Of a stretch of 64,000 nucleotides of DNA, positions 53,065 through 61,415 are shown one piece after another. This stretch comes from Candidatus Nanopelagicales bacterium (GTDB lineage Bacteria; Actinomycetota; Actinomycetes; S36-B12; CAIYMF01): positions 1 to 64,000 of the forward strand of contig JAFIHG010000019.1 of assembly GCA_017848795.1 (NCBI GenBank), in the 5' to 3' direction. The position numbers and the translations under genes are program-made. The notes under the pieces are model-generated. The model did not search any database and was not told where the DNA came from. It was given only the letters and a program-made list of their open reading frames with translations. Within the stretch, counting starts at the first letter, position 1, and each line of letters starts with the position of its first letter.

Positions 53065-54712
53065 GTGGTTGTGCGTCGTACCCCTTCCGGGTCTGCCGGC
53101 GTGCTGGTCGCGGGAACGTCGATGGTCATGATGGTGGGGTTGCTCGCAGCCCCGCCCGCGACAGCGGCACCAGCGAAGAAGGCGTTGACCGATCGCGTCA
53201 GTGTGCGGACCGGTGGGTTCGAAGGGCATGCGGTGGTGAACAGCGGCGGACAATCCGGGAACGAGCGCCGTCTGCTCAGTGCCAACGGCCGCTTCTCGGT
53301 GTTCGAGTCAGCCTCGGAACTGATCGGGAAGAACAACCTCACCTCGTGGGGCGTCTACGTCCGGGACCGCAAACTCGGCACGACGACGCGAGTGAGCGTC
53401 TCCAGTTCGGGGAAGGCCGCTAACGCGAACAGTGGCAGCCCGTCCATCAGCGCCAACGGTCGGTACATCTCGTTCTCGTCTGCGGCGAGCAACCTGGTTC
53501 CCGGTGACACCAATGGCACCTCGGACGTCTTCGTGCACGACCGCAAGACGCGGACGACGAGCCGGGTGAGCGTGGACAGCGCTGGGAAACAGCACGGCGC
53601 CGCCTACCGCAGTGGCACCGCATCGCTCAGCCCGAACGGACGGTTCGTGACCTTCCAGAGCGACGCACCCGGTCTGGCGCCCGGGACCGGGAAGGCTTGC
53701 AGGCGTATCTTCACGACCGGAACACCGGCACGACAGAACTGGTGAGCCTGGACAACGCCGGAGTCGGTGCGTCGGTGGTGGTCGGCGAGACCGTCTCGAC
53801 CGACGATGCGGGACGGTACGTCGTCTTCACCTCGCTGGATTCCGGTATCGCCCCGGGGACGAACAACCTCAACCCCGACACGTCGTGGTGCGCGACCGTG
53901 TGAACAGGACGACGACTCAGGTCAGCCGGATGCACTATCGCGCCTACAACCCGACGATCAGCGCCAACGGCCAGTTCATTGCCTTCAGCTACAACAACAA
54001 GTGGGATGGGCTGAACTCCCCTAACCCGGTACTCGCCGGCGAAACGGTTCTCGCCGAGGATGTGTATCTCTACGAGACCGCGACCGGGAAGATCACACGC
54101 GTCAGCGTCGGCAACGGTCGCGTTGCCGGGAACAGCGACAGCTACCACCCATCTCTGAGCGCCGATGGTCGCTACGTGGTCTTCAGCTCAGCAGCCACCA
54201 ACTTGGTGAGTGGTGACACCAACAACAAGGTCGACGTGTTCCGCCACGACCGCCTCACCGGCCAGACGATCCGGGTCAGCGTGACGTCCTCTGGTGCGCA
54301 GATTCCCGAAGGGGCCCGGTCCGGATCGATCAGCGGCGACGGCAATCACGTCCAGTTCGACAGCTACGGCAGCACCATCACCAGCCATTCCGTGGGTGCT
54401 GGCACGCGCAACACCTTCGTACGGGACCTGGCAGGCACGTACCAGCCGATGCGCGCCAAGGTCGTGAAGCTTGCGAAGAAGGCGAAGGCGAAGCGCTCGT
54501 ACACGATCAAGACCGCGGGAATCGGCGCCAAGGAGAGCCTGACCGTTCGCTGGAAGCCGGTCGGGAAGACCAAGGGCAAGGTCATCAAGCGCAGTCTGCC
54601 GGTCAAGGCGAACAAGGTACGGATGAAGGCGCCGGTCCGGCTCGGCAAGTACCGCGTCACCGTCACGTACGCAGGGGTGGCCCAGCGGGCCGCTGGCGTG
54701 CGCGTCCGGTGA
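53065..54712 (+). pseudogene. Secreted TolB-like beta-propeller protein gene with two frameshifts
   Basis: A GTG at 53065 with GGAGGAAC upstream starts a signal peptide ending in PATAAPAKK, then repeated WD40/TolB-like strands (SPSISANGRYISFSSAASNL, VPGDTNGTSDVFVHDRKTRT). At about 53690 the repeat continues one base back (LQAYLHDRNTGTTELVSLDN, DAGRYVVFTSLDSGIAPGTN). At about 53880 it shifts again (VVRDRVNRTTTQVS, NPTISANGQFIAFSYNN) and reads through to 54712. Both shifts are -1. The end is a Lys-rich beta domain (AKVVKLAKKAKAKRSYTIKT). The rejoined protein would have about 549 residues. Decay or sequence error would look the same. Confidence 0.75.
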
Positions 54713-54791
54713 CGGCGTCACGTCGGCCCCGCCCTCCGGGTGGGGCCGACGTGAGATGCGGTCGCCCCGCTCCGAACAGCCGCGGTACGGG

Positions 54792-54874
54792 TGCGGGAGG
54801 GGGGACTTGAACCCCCACGTCCTTGCGGACACCAGATCCTAAGTCTGGCGCGTCTGCCATTCCGCCACTCCCGC
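54792..54874 (-). tRNA. tRNA-Leu (anticodon UAG)
   Basis: The 83-nt minus-strand sequence folds as a class II tRNA. The acceptor stem GCGGGAG pairs with CTCCCGC, the anticodon loop CTTAGGA sits on a CCAGA/TCTGG stem giving anticodon TAG, a variable arm (TGTCCGCAAGGACG) is present, and the T arm has GGGGGTTCAAGTCCCCC. The length and long variable arm identify leucine. CCA is not encoded. Confidence 0.97.
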
Positions 54875-54902
54875 GAGCCCTCAAGGGTAGGTGCTCGACC
54901 GA

Positions 54903-54960
54903 TCGATCATGGGGTTGGTGGGCCGTAGCACGGCGTACGGCCCAGCAACGTCATGATCGA
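54903..54960. terminator. 25-bp hairpin with GATCATG/CATGATC ends between tRNA-Leu and bcp
   Basis: Arms 54903-54927 and 54936-54960 pair over 25 bp with two mismatches and an 8-nt loop. It stands between the bcp 3' end and the upstream side of the tRNA gene, both on the minus strand. It probably ends bcp transcription. Its outer sequence resembles the palindrome at 51722-51774. Confidence 0.6.
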
Positions 54961-54999
54961 CGGAACGAGCGACGCGGCACACCATGATCGAACGGACCG

Positions 55000-55482
55000 T
55001 CAGAGGCCGAGCTCGCCGCGCAGCTTCGCGACGTGGCCCTTGGCCCGCACGTTGTACATCGCCCGCTCGATCGTGCCCTTGCCCTTCGCGTCCACATCGA
55101 TCACGAACGTCGAGCGGATGACACCGGTGACCGTCTTGCCGTACATCTTCTTCTCGCCGTAGGCGCCGTACGCCTCGAGCACCGCGCGGTCCGGGTCGGA
55201 GACGAGCGGGAACGTGAGCGCGTCGCGCTCGCGGAACTTCGCGAGCTTCTCCGGCTTGTCGGGCGAGATGCCGATCACGTTCACGCCCGCCGCCCGGAGA
55301 GCGTCGAGGGAGTCGCGGAAGTCGCACGCCTGCGTCGTGCAGCCCGGGGTCATGGCGGCCGGGTACGCGTACAGCACGACGCGCTCGCCGGCGAAGTCCT
55401 TCAGCGAGACCGTCTTCCCGCTGTCGTCGGAAAGCGAGAAGGCGGGGGCGGTGTCACCGGGTTCGAGGCGGACTGCGCTCAC
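55000..55482 (-). CDS. bcp: Thioredoxin-dependent peroxiredoxin (Bcp/PrxQ type)
   Basis: The 160-residue product starts at a GTG at 55482. The peroxidatic Cys is in the TPGCTTQACDFRD motif, with the resolving Cys five residues on. LYAYPAAMTPGCT replaces the common YFYPKDNTPGCT, while RSTFVIDVDAKG is typical. It reduces hydrogen and organic peroxides in the cytoplasm. The adjacent hairpin and tRNA suggest a single-gene transcript. Confidence 0.94.
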   Translation of the reverse strand: MSAVRLEPGDTAPAFSLSDDSGKTVSLKDFAGERVVLYAYPAAMTPGCTTQACDFRDSLDALRAAGVNVIGISPDKPEKLAKFRERDALTFPLVSDPDRAVLEAYGAYGEKKMYGKTVTGVIRSTFVIDVDAKGKGTIERAMYNVRAKGHVAKLRGELGL

Positions 55483-55559
55483 TGCTGGCTCCTGCGGGTC
55501 GTGGGTCGCTGTGCGCCCATCCTGGCAGGCCTCCCGGCCGCGTCGGTGTCCCGTCTTGT

Positions 55560-55574
55560 TGCGAAGGGTTCGCA
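55560..55574. promoter_or_regulatory. Palindrome TGCGAA-N3-TTCGCA upstream of the cbi operon
   Basis: A perfect 6-bp inverted repeat with a GGG spacer lies 50 bp before cbiM. With the flanking T it partly fits the TTGC-N(about 9)-GCAA layout of nickel-responsive Fur-type (Nur) sites in actinobacteria. It is in the promoter zone of a nickel/cobalt importer, so metal-dependent repression is plausible; the regulator is not in the window. Confidence 0.4.
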
Positions 55575-55624
55575 CCTGCGACACTCTGCAAAGAGCACAT
55601 CGTCGCGCAGCACGGGAGACACGT

Positions 55625-56353
55625 ATGCACATGCCCGACGGCTTCATGAACGCCCCCGTGTCGCTCGCGGCCGGTGCCGTCGCCGCTGCGGGCATCGCCG
55701 TGTGCCTGAAGGGGGCGCGCCGGGAGCTGGACGAACGTGCGGCCCCGCTCGCCGGGCTCTGCGCGGCGTTCATCTTCGCCGCTCAGATGCTCAACTTCCC
55801 GGTGGCCGGCGGTACGAGCGGGCATCTGCTCGGTGGTGCGCTCGCGGCGATCCTGCTCGGGCCGTACACGGGCGTGCTCGCGGTCAGCACCGTGCTGCTC
55901 GTACAGGCGCTGCTGTTCGCCGACGGCGGGTTGACCGCGCTCGGCTTCAACATCATCAACATGGCGCTGGTGACGGTCGTCGTCGGTTGGTTCGCGTTCC
56001 GTGCGCTGGCCCGGCTGCGGCCCGGCTCCCGGGGCTGGCTCACCGTGTGCGCCGGCGTCGCTGCGTTCCTCTCGGTGCCGGCCGCCGCTGTCGCGTTCAC
56101 CCTCGAGTACGTCGTCGGCGGTACGGCGACCTTCTCCGTCGGGCAGGTGTTCGCGTCCATGGTCGGCATCCACGCGCTGATCGGGATCGGGGAGGGTGTG
56201 ATCACCGCGCTCACCGTCGGGGCCGTGCTCGCGACCCGGCCGGACCTGGTACGCGGCGTCCACGACCTGCGCCCGTCGCTGCAGTTGACGACCGTGGGCG
56301 CAGCGCCGGCCACCGGCGCGTACGGCTCCGCCCGGCACGGGGAGACCCGGTGA
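55625..56353 (+). CDS. cbiM: Nickel/cobalt ECF transporter substrate-binding membrane protein
   Basis: The 242-residue product starts MHMPDGF; the N-terminal Met-His is the metal ligand in CbiM/NikM proteins, and the start is fixed by it. Further features are AAFIFAAQMLNFPVAGGTSG HLLGG and NIINMALVTVVVGWFAFR, with multiple helices. It is the specificity (S) unit of an energy-coupling-factor importer for Co2+ or Ni2+. Its stop overlaps the next start (GTGA). Which metal is carried cannot be decided from sequence. Confidence 0.93.
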   Translation: MHMPDGFMNAPVSLAAGAVAAAGIAVCLKGARRELDERAAPLAGLCAAFIFAAQMLNFPVAGGTSGHLLGGALAAILLGPYTGVLAVSTVLLVQALLFADGGLTALGFNIINMALVTVVVGWFAFRALARLRPGSRGWLTVCAGVAAFLSVPAAAVAFTLEYVVGGTATFSVGQVFASMVGIHALIGIGEGVITALTVGAVLATRPDLVRGVHDLRPSLQLTTVGAAPATGAYGSARHGETR

Positions 56354-56688
56354 GCACCACGACCGCGCACCGACCGGTTCGCCGGCGCAACACGGTGTTC
56401 CTGCTCGCCGGACTCGCGGTCGCGCTGCTGCTGGCAGGCATCGTGAGCTTCTACGCCTCCAGCGAGCCGGACGGGCTGGAGAAGGTGGCCGCCGACCACA
56501 GCCTCGACGCCAACGTGACCGACAGTCACACCGCCGGCAGCCCGCTCGCCGAGTACGGCGTGCAGGGCGTCGAGAACGAGCGGGTCTCGGTCGGCCTGGC
56601 AGGGGTCATCGGGGTCGGGGTGACCTTCCTCGTCGCGGGCGGCCTGGTGCTGCTGGTGCGGACCCGCCGCCGTACCGACGCCGACTGA
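56350..56688 (+). CDS. cbiN: CbiN-like auxiliary subunit of the metal ECF transporter
   Basis: The 112-residue product has two membrane helices (TVFLLAGLAVALLLAGIVSF, LAGVIGVGVTFLVAGGLVLL) flanking an exposed loop with the PDGLEKVAADH motif that marks CbiN/NikN-type PDGLE domains. It is translationally coupled to cbiM and helps metal loading onto the S unit. Confidence 0.9.
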   Translation: MSTTTAHRPVRRRNTVFLLAGLAVALLLAGIVSFYASSEPDGLEKVAADHSLDANVTDSHTAGSPLAEYGVQGVENERVSVGLAGVIGVGVTFLVAGGLVLLVRTRRRTDAD

Positions 56689-56707
56689 CCCGACGGGCGA
56701 GGCGGAC

Positions 56708-57487
56708 ATGGGAGGCGCGCACCGGCACGGCGCGAGCGGCGCGCTCTACCTGCACGGCCACAGCCCGGTCCACCGGATGCCGGCGCACGTGAAGATCGTG
56801 GCCCTGGTGCTGTTCCTGCTGCTGGTGGTCACCACGCCCCGGGAGCAGTGGTGGGCGTACGGCGCCTACCTCGCGCTGCTCGCCTTCGTCGCGGCCCTCG
56901 CGCGGGTCCCGCCGCGCACCGTCGTCGTACGGCTGGCGATCGAGATCCCCTTCGTCCTCTTCGCCGTCCTGATGCCGTTCGTGTCGGCCGGTCCGTACGT
57001 GACGGTCGCCGGCCTGACGCTCTCCCAGCCCGGCCTGGTCGCGGCCGGGGCGATCCTCGCCAAAGCCACCCTGGGAGTCATCGCGAGCATCCTGCTCGCC
57101 GCGACGACCACCGCGCAGGAACTCCTGCTGGGACTGCAGCGGCTGCGGCTGCCCGACCCGCTCGTGACGATCGCCTCGTTCATGCTGCGCTACGCCGAGG
57201 TCGTCTCCGACGAGCTGCACCGCATGGCGATCGCGCGCGAGTCCCGCTGCTTCCAGGCCCGCGGGCCGAGGTCGTGGCGGGTGCTGGCGCAGTCCGCAGG
57301 CGCCTTGTTCATCCGGTCGTTCGAACGCGGCGAACGCGTGCACCTGGCGATGTGCGCGCGCGGCTTCACCGGCCGGATGCCCCTCGTCGCGGCGCCCGCA
57401 GCCACGCCCCGGCAGTGGGCGCCCGCGCTGGCGCTGCCCGCAGCCGCAGCACTCGTGCTCGCCGGCGCGTTCGTGGCGGCCGCGTGA
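56708..57487 (+). CDS. cbiQ: ECF transporter transmembrane protein (CbiQ)
   Basis: The 259-residue EcfT-type protein starts at an ATG at 56708. It has several helices and two ARG-type coupling motifs, IARESRCFQARGPRSW and MCARGFTG, which contact the ATPase. It links the ATPase to the S unit. Its stop overlaps cbiO (GTGA). Confidence 0.92.
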   Translation: MGGAHRHGASGALYLHGHSPVHRMPAHVKIVALVLFLLLVVTTPREQWWAYGAYLALLAFVAALARVPPRTVVVRLAIEIPFVLFAVLMPFVSAGPYVTVAGLTLSQPGLVAAGAILAKATLGVIASILLAATTTAQELLLGLQRLRLPDPLVTIASFMLRYAEVVSDELHRMAIARESRCFQARGPRSWRVLAQSAGALFIRSFERGERVHLAMCARGFTGRMPLVAAPAATPRQWAPALALPAAAALVLAGAFVAAA

Positions 57488-58251
57488 GCCCCGCGGCGCT
57501 GTCGGTCCGCGGGCTCGCGTACGCCTACCCCGACGGGCGGCAGGCGCTGTTCGGCGTGGACCTCGACGTCGCAGCGGGGGAGCGGCTCGCAGTCCTCGGG
57601 CCCAACGGTGCCGGCAAGACGACCCTGGTGCTGCACCTCAACGGCATCCTCGGCGCCGGTAGCGGCACCGGCACCAGTCAGGGCGAGGTACGTGTCGGCG
57701 AGCTGCCGGTCACCAAGGAGAACCTGCGCGAGGTGCGTCGCCGGGTCGGGTTGGTGTTCCAGGACCCGGACGACCAGCTCTTCATGCCGACCGTCGGGCA
57801 GGACGTCGCGTTCGGGCCGGCGAACCTCGGGGTGCAGGGCGCCGAGCTGGAGCTGCGGGTGCGGCGGGCGCTCGCGCAGGTGGACCTGGCAGGCTTCGAG
57901 GACCGGGCCCCGCACCACCTGTCGTACGGCCAGCGGCGCCGGGTCGCCGTGGCGACCGTGCTGGCGATGGAGCCGGACGTGGTGGTGCTCGACGAGCCGA
58001 GCAGCAACCTCGATCCGGCGGCGCGCCGCGAGCTGGCGCAGGTGCTGACCGGGCTGGACGTCACCGTCGTGATGGTCACCCACGATCTGCCGTACGCGCT
58101 CGAGCTGTGCCCCCGGTCGGTGATCCTCTCCGGTGGCGTGATCGCGGCGGACGGTCCGACAGCACAGCTGCTGGCCGATGAGGAACTGATGGCCGCGCAC
58201 CGCCTCGAGCTGCCGTACCGGCTGGACCCACGGGCGCTCGGCACGCCGTGA
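57484..58251 (+). CDS. cbiO: ECF transporter ATP-binding protein (CbiO)
   Basis: The 255-residue product has Walker A (GPNGAGKTT), Q-loop (VFQDPDDQLFMPTVGQDVAF, typical of CbiO/EcfA), signature LSYGQRRR (instead of LSGGQ; Y-for-G occurs in ECF ATPases), Walker B (VVVLDEPSSNLDP) and H-loop (VMVTHDLPYAL). As the only ATPase of the set it would form a homodimer. It closes the cbiMNQO operon. Confidence 0.93.
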   Translation: MSPAALSVRGLAYAYPDGRQALFGVDLDVAAGERLAVLGPNGAGKTTLVLHLNGILGAGSGTGTSQGEVRVGELPVTKENLREVRRRVGLVFQDPDDQLFMPTVGQDVAFGPANLGVQGAELELRVRRALAQVDLAGFEDRAPHHLSYGQRRRVAVATVLAMEPDVVVLDEPSSNLDPAARRELAQVLTGLDVTVVMVTHDLPYALELCPRSVILSGGVIAADGPTAQLLADEELMAAHRLELPYRLDPRALGTP

Positions 58252-58277
58252 GGGCCGGAGATCGCTAGGCTCGCGGG

Positions 58278-58589
58278 GTGAGCGATACGCAGACGCCCGC
58301 CGAAGCCGGTACCAAGGCCGCGAAGCGCGAGCTCGCTGCCGCGGACGAGCGCTCCCCGGCCCAGATCGAGGCCGAGATCGTCGCCACGCGGGAGCGGTTG
58401 GCCGGCCGGATCGACGAGCTCACCGCGTACGTGGCGCCGCCTGCCGTGGCGCGCCGGCAGCGCGAGCGGATCCGCGCGTTCTACGTCGACGAGTTCGGTG
58501 GCATCCGCCCGGAGCGGGTCGCGGCGACCGCCGCGGTCGGGCTCGCGCTGCTCGCGCTCTGGCGCCGGCGGCGCCGGGCCCGGCGGTGA
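58278..58589 (+). CDS. DUF3618 family membrane protein
   Basis: The 103-residue product starts at a GTG at 58278. The DUF3618 motif RSPAQIEAEIVATRERLAGR and IDELTAYV is clear, followed by a basic stretch and one C-terminal helix (RVAATAAVGLALLALW) ending RRRRRARR. It is common in actinobacteria, often near bcp or groES-like genes, with unknown function. Confidence 0.9.
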   Translation: MSDTQTPAEAGTKAAKRELAAADERSPAQIEAEIVATRERLAGRIDELTAYVAPPAVARRQRERIRAFYVDEFGGIRPERVAATAAVGLALLALWRRRRRARR

Positions 58590-58709
58590 GCGGCGGGCCG
58601 ACCCCGTACCCTCTGCTCCCGTGAGCGCGCGAGGAGTGAGCCGCCCCCGGCCAAAAGACTCGCTGCGTTGTGGGGCGGGGAGCCCCGCAGCGGGCGAACC
58701 GGAGATGCC

Positions 58710-59057
58710 GTGAGCGCGCCCGACACGTCGCCCCGGCCGGACGGGTCGGTGCCGGTCAAGCTGCTGCACGACCGGCTGCTCGTCAAGGTCGACACGGCCG
58801 AAGGGGAGCGGCGCTCGGGTGGCGGGATCCTGATCCCGGCGACTGCTCAGGTCGGCAAGAAGCTGGCCTGGGCCAAGGTCGTCGCGCTGGGGCCGAACGT
58901 GCGTACCGTGCAGGTCGGCGACCAGGTGCTGTTCGAGCCGGAGGACCGCGGCGAGGTCGAGTTGCACGGCGTCGCGTACATCCTGCTGCGCGAGCGCGAC
59001 GTGCACGCCGTCGCGTCCTCGCGGGTGCCCGACACCGCGGCCGGCCTCTACCTCTGA
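58710..59057 (+). CDS. GroES-like co-chaperone (stand-alone, divergent)
   Basis: The 115-residue product starts at a GTG at 58710 with GGAG five bases upstream. The Cpn10 fold is visible: KLLHDRLLVKVDTAEGERRS, GGGILIPATAQVGKKLAWAK, VVALGPNVRTVQVGDQVLFE and YILLRERDVHAV. The mobile loop that binds GroEL differs from canonical GroES, and no groEL is adjacent. It may serve a different partner. Confidence 0.85.
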   Translation: MSAPDTSPRPDGSVPVKLLHDRLLVKVDTAEGERRSGGGILIPATAQVGKKLAWAKVVALGPNVRTVQVGDQVLFEPEDRGEVELHGVAYILLRERDVHAVASSRVPDTAAGLYL

Positions 59058-59096
59058 CTCCGCGACCCCGCGCCAGCTACCCGCGGGCGCCCGAGG

Positions 59097-59927
59097 TCAC
59101 CGGGTCGAGGCAGCCCCGGCGGACGGGCTGCGCTGATCGCCGCCCTGGGCCGGGAAGTGGTGCTCGAAGGTCTTGAGCAGGTCGTCGCCCCAGCCCTTGC
59201 CGAGCTTGCGCTCGAGCAGCTTGCCCAAGCCGCCGAGCCGGGATCCCAGGTTGCCGAGCTGCGGATCGAACCGGCCGAAGTGGTGTCGGAACTGCCCGAA
59301 CTCCCGCTCGAGTGCGTTCAGGTCGAAGACCCGCACCGCGGTCGAGGTGTCTCCGTCGACGGTCGCCACCACGGCGACGTCCGCGCCGTCCTTGATGTCG
59401 GCGATCGTGCCCTCGGAGTTGCCGAGGGGCGCCGCACCGATCCGGGTGTCGCCGTTCACGACGTACGTCGCGGTGTAGCCGTCGGTGCTGCGGACGGTGA
59501 GGGACGTGGCGCTCACGTCGCTCGCCGTGCCGCGCTGCGCCGCCAGGGTCTGGTACCCGCCGTCGCGCTTCTCCACGACGACGGTGCCGTGCAGCGGCTG
59601 GCTGCCCGGGCCGATCCCGAGCTGGCCGAGCTCGCCGGCGAGCGCACCCATGCCGAACCGGCCGCCTGGCATCCCCAATCCGCCGGGCGGGGACATCCGT
59701 GGCGCCGGTGCGCTCCCGGACGGGGCCGCTGCGGGTGGTGAGGTGGTGTCGGCGCTCGCGGCCCCCGAGATCAGCACCGCACCGGTGCCGACCAGGATCA
59801 CGGCCAGCCCGCCGCCGACAGCGGCGAGCGCGAGCCGAGCGCGGTCCGAGCCGCGCCGGTGCGGCGGGGTGAGGTCCTGCTCCACGGTCGTCCTCCTCGT
59901 CCGGAAACGATCGGACTCGATTGTCAC
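59097..59927 (-). CDS. Membrane-anchored extracellular protein with DUF5666-like region
   Basis: The 276-residue product starts at a GTG at 59927. One N-terminal membrane helix (RARLALAAVGGGLAVILVGT) is followed by a Pro/Gly/Met-rich linker and a small beta domain (GTVVVEKRDGGYQTLAAQRG, SLTVRSTDGYTATYVVNGDT, then GADVAVVATVDGDTSTAVRV) resembling DUF5666-type repeats. The C-terminus is Leu/Phe-rich (QFRHHFGRFDPQLGNLGSRL). It is divergent from the oxidase gene. Function unknown. Confidence 0.7.
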   Translation of the reverse strand: MTIESDRFRTRRTTVEQDLTPPHRRGSDRARLALAAVGGGLAVILVGTGAVLISGAASADTTSPPAAAPSGSAPAPRMSPPGGLGMPGGRFGMGALAGELGQLGIGPGSQPLHGTVVVEKRDGGYQTLAAQRGTASDVSATSLTVRSTDGYTATYVVNGDTRIGAAPLGNSEGTIADIKDGADVAVVATVDGDTSTAVRVFDLNALEREFGQFRHHFGRFDPQLGNLGSRLGGLGKLLERKLGKGWGDDLLKTFEHHFPAQGGDQRSPSAGAASTR

Positions 59928-60032
59928 CCACGTTCACCGGGGAACGGCACCTGGTGGATATGAAGCAGATGTGAGAGCGCGGCCTAGCATGCTGTGCGTC
60001 ACCCGTACGGCCCAGATGTGGAGCGCGCAGCT

Positions 60033-61415
60033 ATGGACGTCGTCGAAGCCCTGACCGCGGCTCTGCCACCGGGAGCGGTCGTCACGGACCCCGACCGGCT
60101 CGCGTCGTACCGGAACGACCAGGCTCCCGGGGTGAGCGCCGGTACGCCGCTGGCCGTGGTGTTCGCGCAGTCCACCGCCGACGTGGCCGCGGCGTTGCAG
60201 GTCGCGTACGCGCACCGCACACCGGTCGTCCCGCGCGGGTCCGGGTCCGGACTTTCCGGCGGCGCGAACGCGATCGACGGCGGGATCGTGCTCACCCTCG
60301 AGCGGATGAAGCGGATCCTCGAGATCGACGCTGCCGACGGGGTCGCCGTCGTGCAGCCAGGCGTCGTCAACGATGTGCTGCGCGCCGCCGCCCGCGAGCA
60401 CGGGCTCTTCTACGCGCCCGACCCGTCCTCGCGTGACTGGTGCAGCATCGGGGGGAACGTCGCCACGAACGCGGGTGGGCTGTGCTGCGTGAAGTACGGC
60501 GTGACCCGTGACTCGGTGCTCGCGCTCGAGGTGGTGCTCGCGGACGGGCGCGTGCTGCGGGTGGGGCACCGCAGCATCAAGGGCGTCGCGGGGTACGACC
60601 TGGTGGGGCTGTTCGTCGGCAGCGAGGGGACGCTCGGGGTGGTCACCGAGGTCACGGTCAAGCTCCGGCCGCTGCCCGCACCGGCGATCACCGTCGTCGC
60701 GGTGGCCCCGGACCTCGACGTCGCCAGCCGCGCCATCGCGGGGGTGCTCGACGCCGGAACGCCGAGCCTGCTCGAGCTCATGGACCGTACGACCGTCCGC
60801 GCCGTCGAAGCGTGGAAGCCGATGGGGCTCGACACCGCTGCCGCGGCCCTGCTGCTGGCGCAGACCGACCTGCCGGGCGCCGCGGGGGAGGAGCAGGCCC
60901 GGGCGTTCGAAGCGGCGTGCGTGGCGGCCGGTGCCATCGACACGTACCGCTCCGAGACCGCGGAGGAGGCCGACGCCCTGCTCACCGCTCGCCGGCTCGC
61001 CCTTCCCGCGCTCGAGCAGCTCGGGGACATCCTGATCGACGACGTCGCGGTACCGCGCGGCCAGGTCGGGGCGCTCGTGGCGCGCATCACCGAGATCGCC
61101 GAGCGCAACCAGGTCACGGTCGCCACGCTCGGGCACGCCGGGGACGGCAACCTGCATCCCACGTTCGTCATGCCGCGCGGCGACGAACCGGCGATGGCGC
61201 GTGCCCGCCGCGCGTTCGACGAGGTGCTGGAGGCGGGCTTGGCGCTCGGCGGCACCGTCACCGGGGAGCACGGCGTCGGCGCGATCAAGGGCCGGTTGCT
61301 GCACGCCGAGCTGCACCCGGTGGCTCGCGAGCTGCACCGCACCATCAAGAACGCGCTCGATCCGACCGGAATCCTCAACCCCGGAAAGGCGCTGCCCTTT
61401 GAGTCCGGCGCCTGA
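60033..61415 (+). CDS. FAD-linked oxidase (GlcD/D-lactate dehydrogenase-like)
   Basis: The 460-residue product starts at the ATG at 60033. The FAD-binding domain shows PVVPRGSGSGLSGGANAI, CSIGGNVATNAGGLCCVKYG and GSEGTLGVVTEVTVKLRP. The C-terminal cap ends in TLGHAGDGNLHPTFV, GTVTGEHGVGAIKGRL and LDPTGILNPGKALP, the signature of glycolate oxidase GlcD and related D-lactate or 2-hydroxyacid dehydrogenases. No GlcE/GlcF partners are adjacent, so a single-subunit enzyme on D-2-hydroxy acids is likely. Its end overlaps the next gene. Confidence 0.9.
   Translation: MDVVEALTAALPPGAVVTDPDRLASYRNDQAPGVSAGTPLAVVFAQSTADVAAALQVAYAHRTPVVPRGSGSGLSGGANAIDGGIVLTLERMKRILEIDAADGVAVVQPGVVNDVLRAAAREHGLFYAPDPSSRDWCSIGGNVATNAGGLCCVKYGVTRDSVLALEVVLADGRVLRVGHRSIKGVAGYDLVGLFVGSEGTLGVVTEVTVKLRPLPAPAITVVAVAPDLDVASRAIAGVLDAGTPSLLELMDRTTVRAVEAWKPMGLDTAAAALLLAQTDLPGAAGEEQARAFEAACVAAGAIDTYRSETAEEADALLTARRLALPALEQLGDILIDDVAVPRGQVGALVARITEIAERNQVTVATLGHAGDGNLHPTFVMPRGDEPAMARARRAFDEVLEAGLALGGTVTGEHGVGAIKGRLLHAELHPVARELHRTIKNALDPTGILNPGKALPFESGA

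Noticed and set aside
53002-53253. 83-codon minus-strand frame opposite the start of the TolB-like gene
   Set aside because: It covers the antisense of a signal peptide with a good ribosome-binding site on the plus strand; no domain in the antisense product.
54663-54884. 73-codon minus-strand reading frame
   Set aside because: It is the translation of tRNA-Leu, giving the familiar artefact GSGGMADAPDLGSG.
58621-58713. 30-codon frame (GTG start) between DUF3618 and the GroES-like gene
   Set aside because: No convincing ribosome-binding site, no known product, and codon use like random GC-rich DNA.
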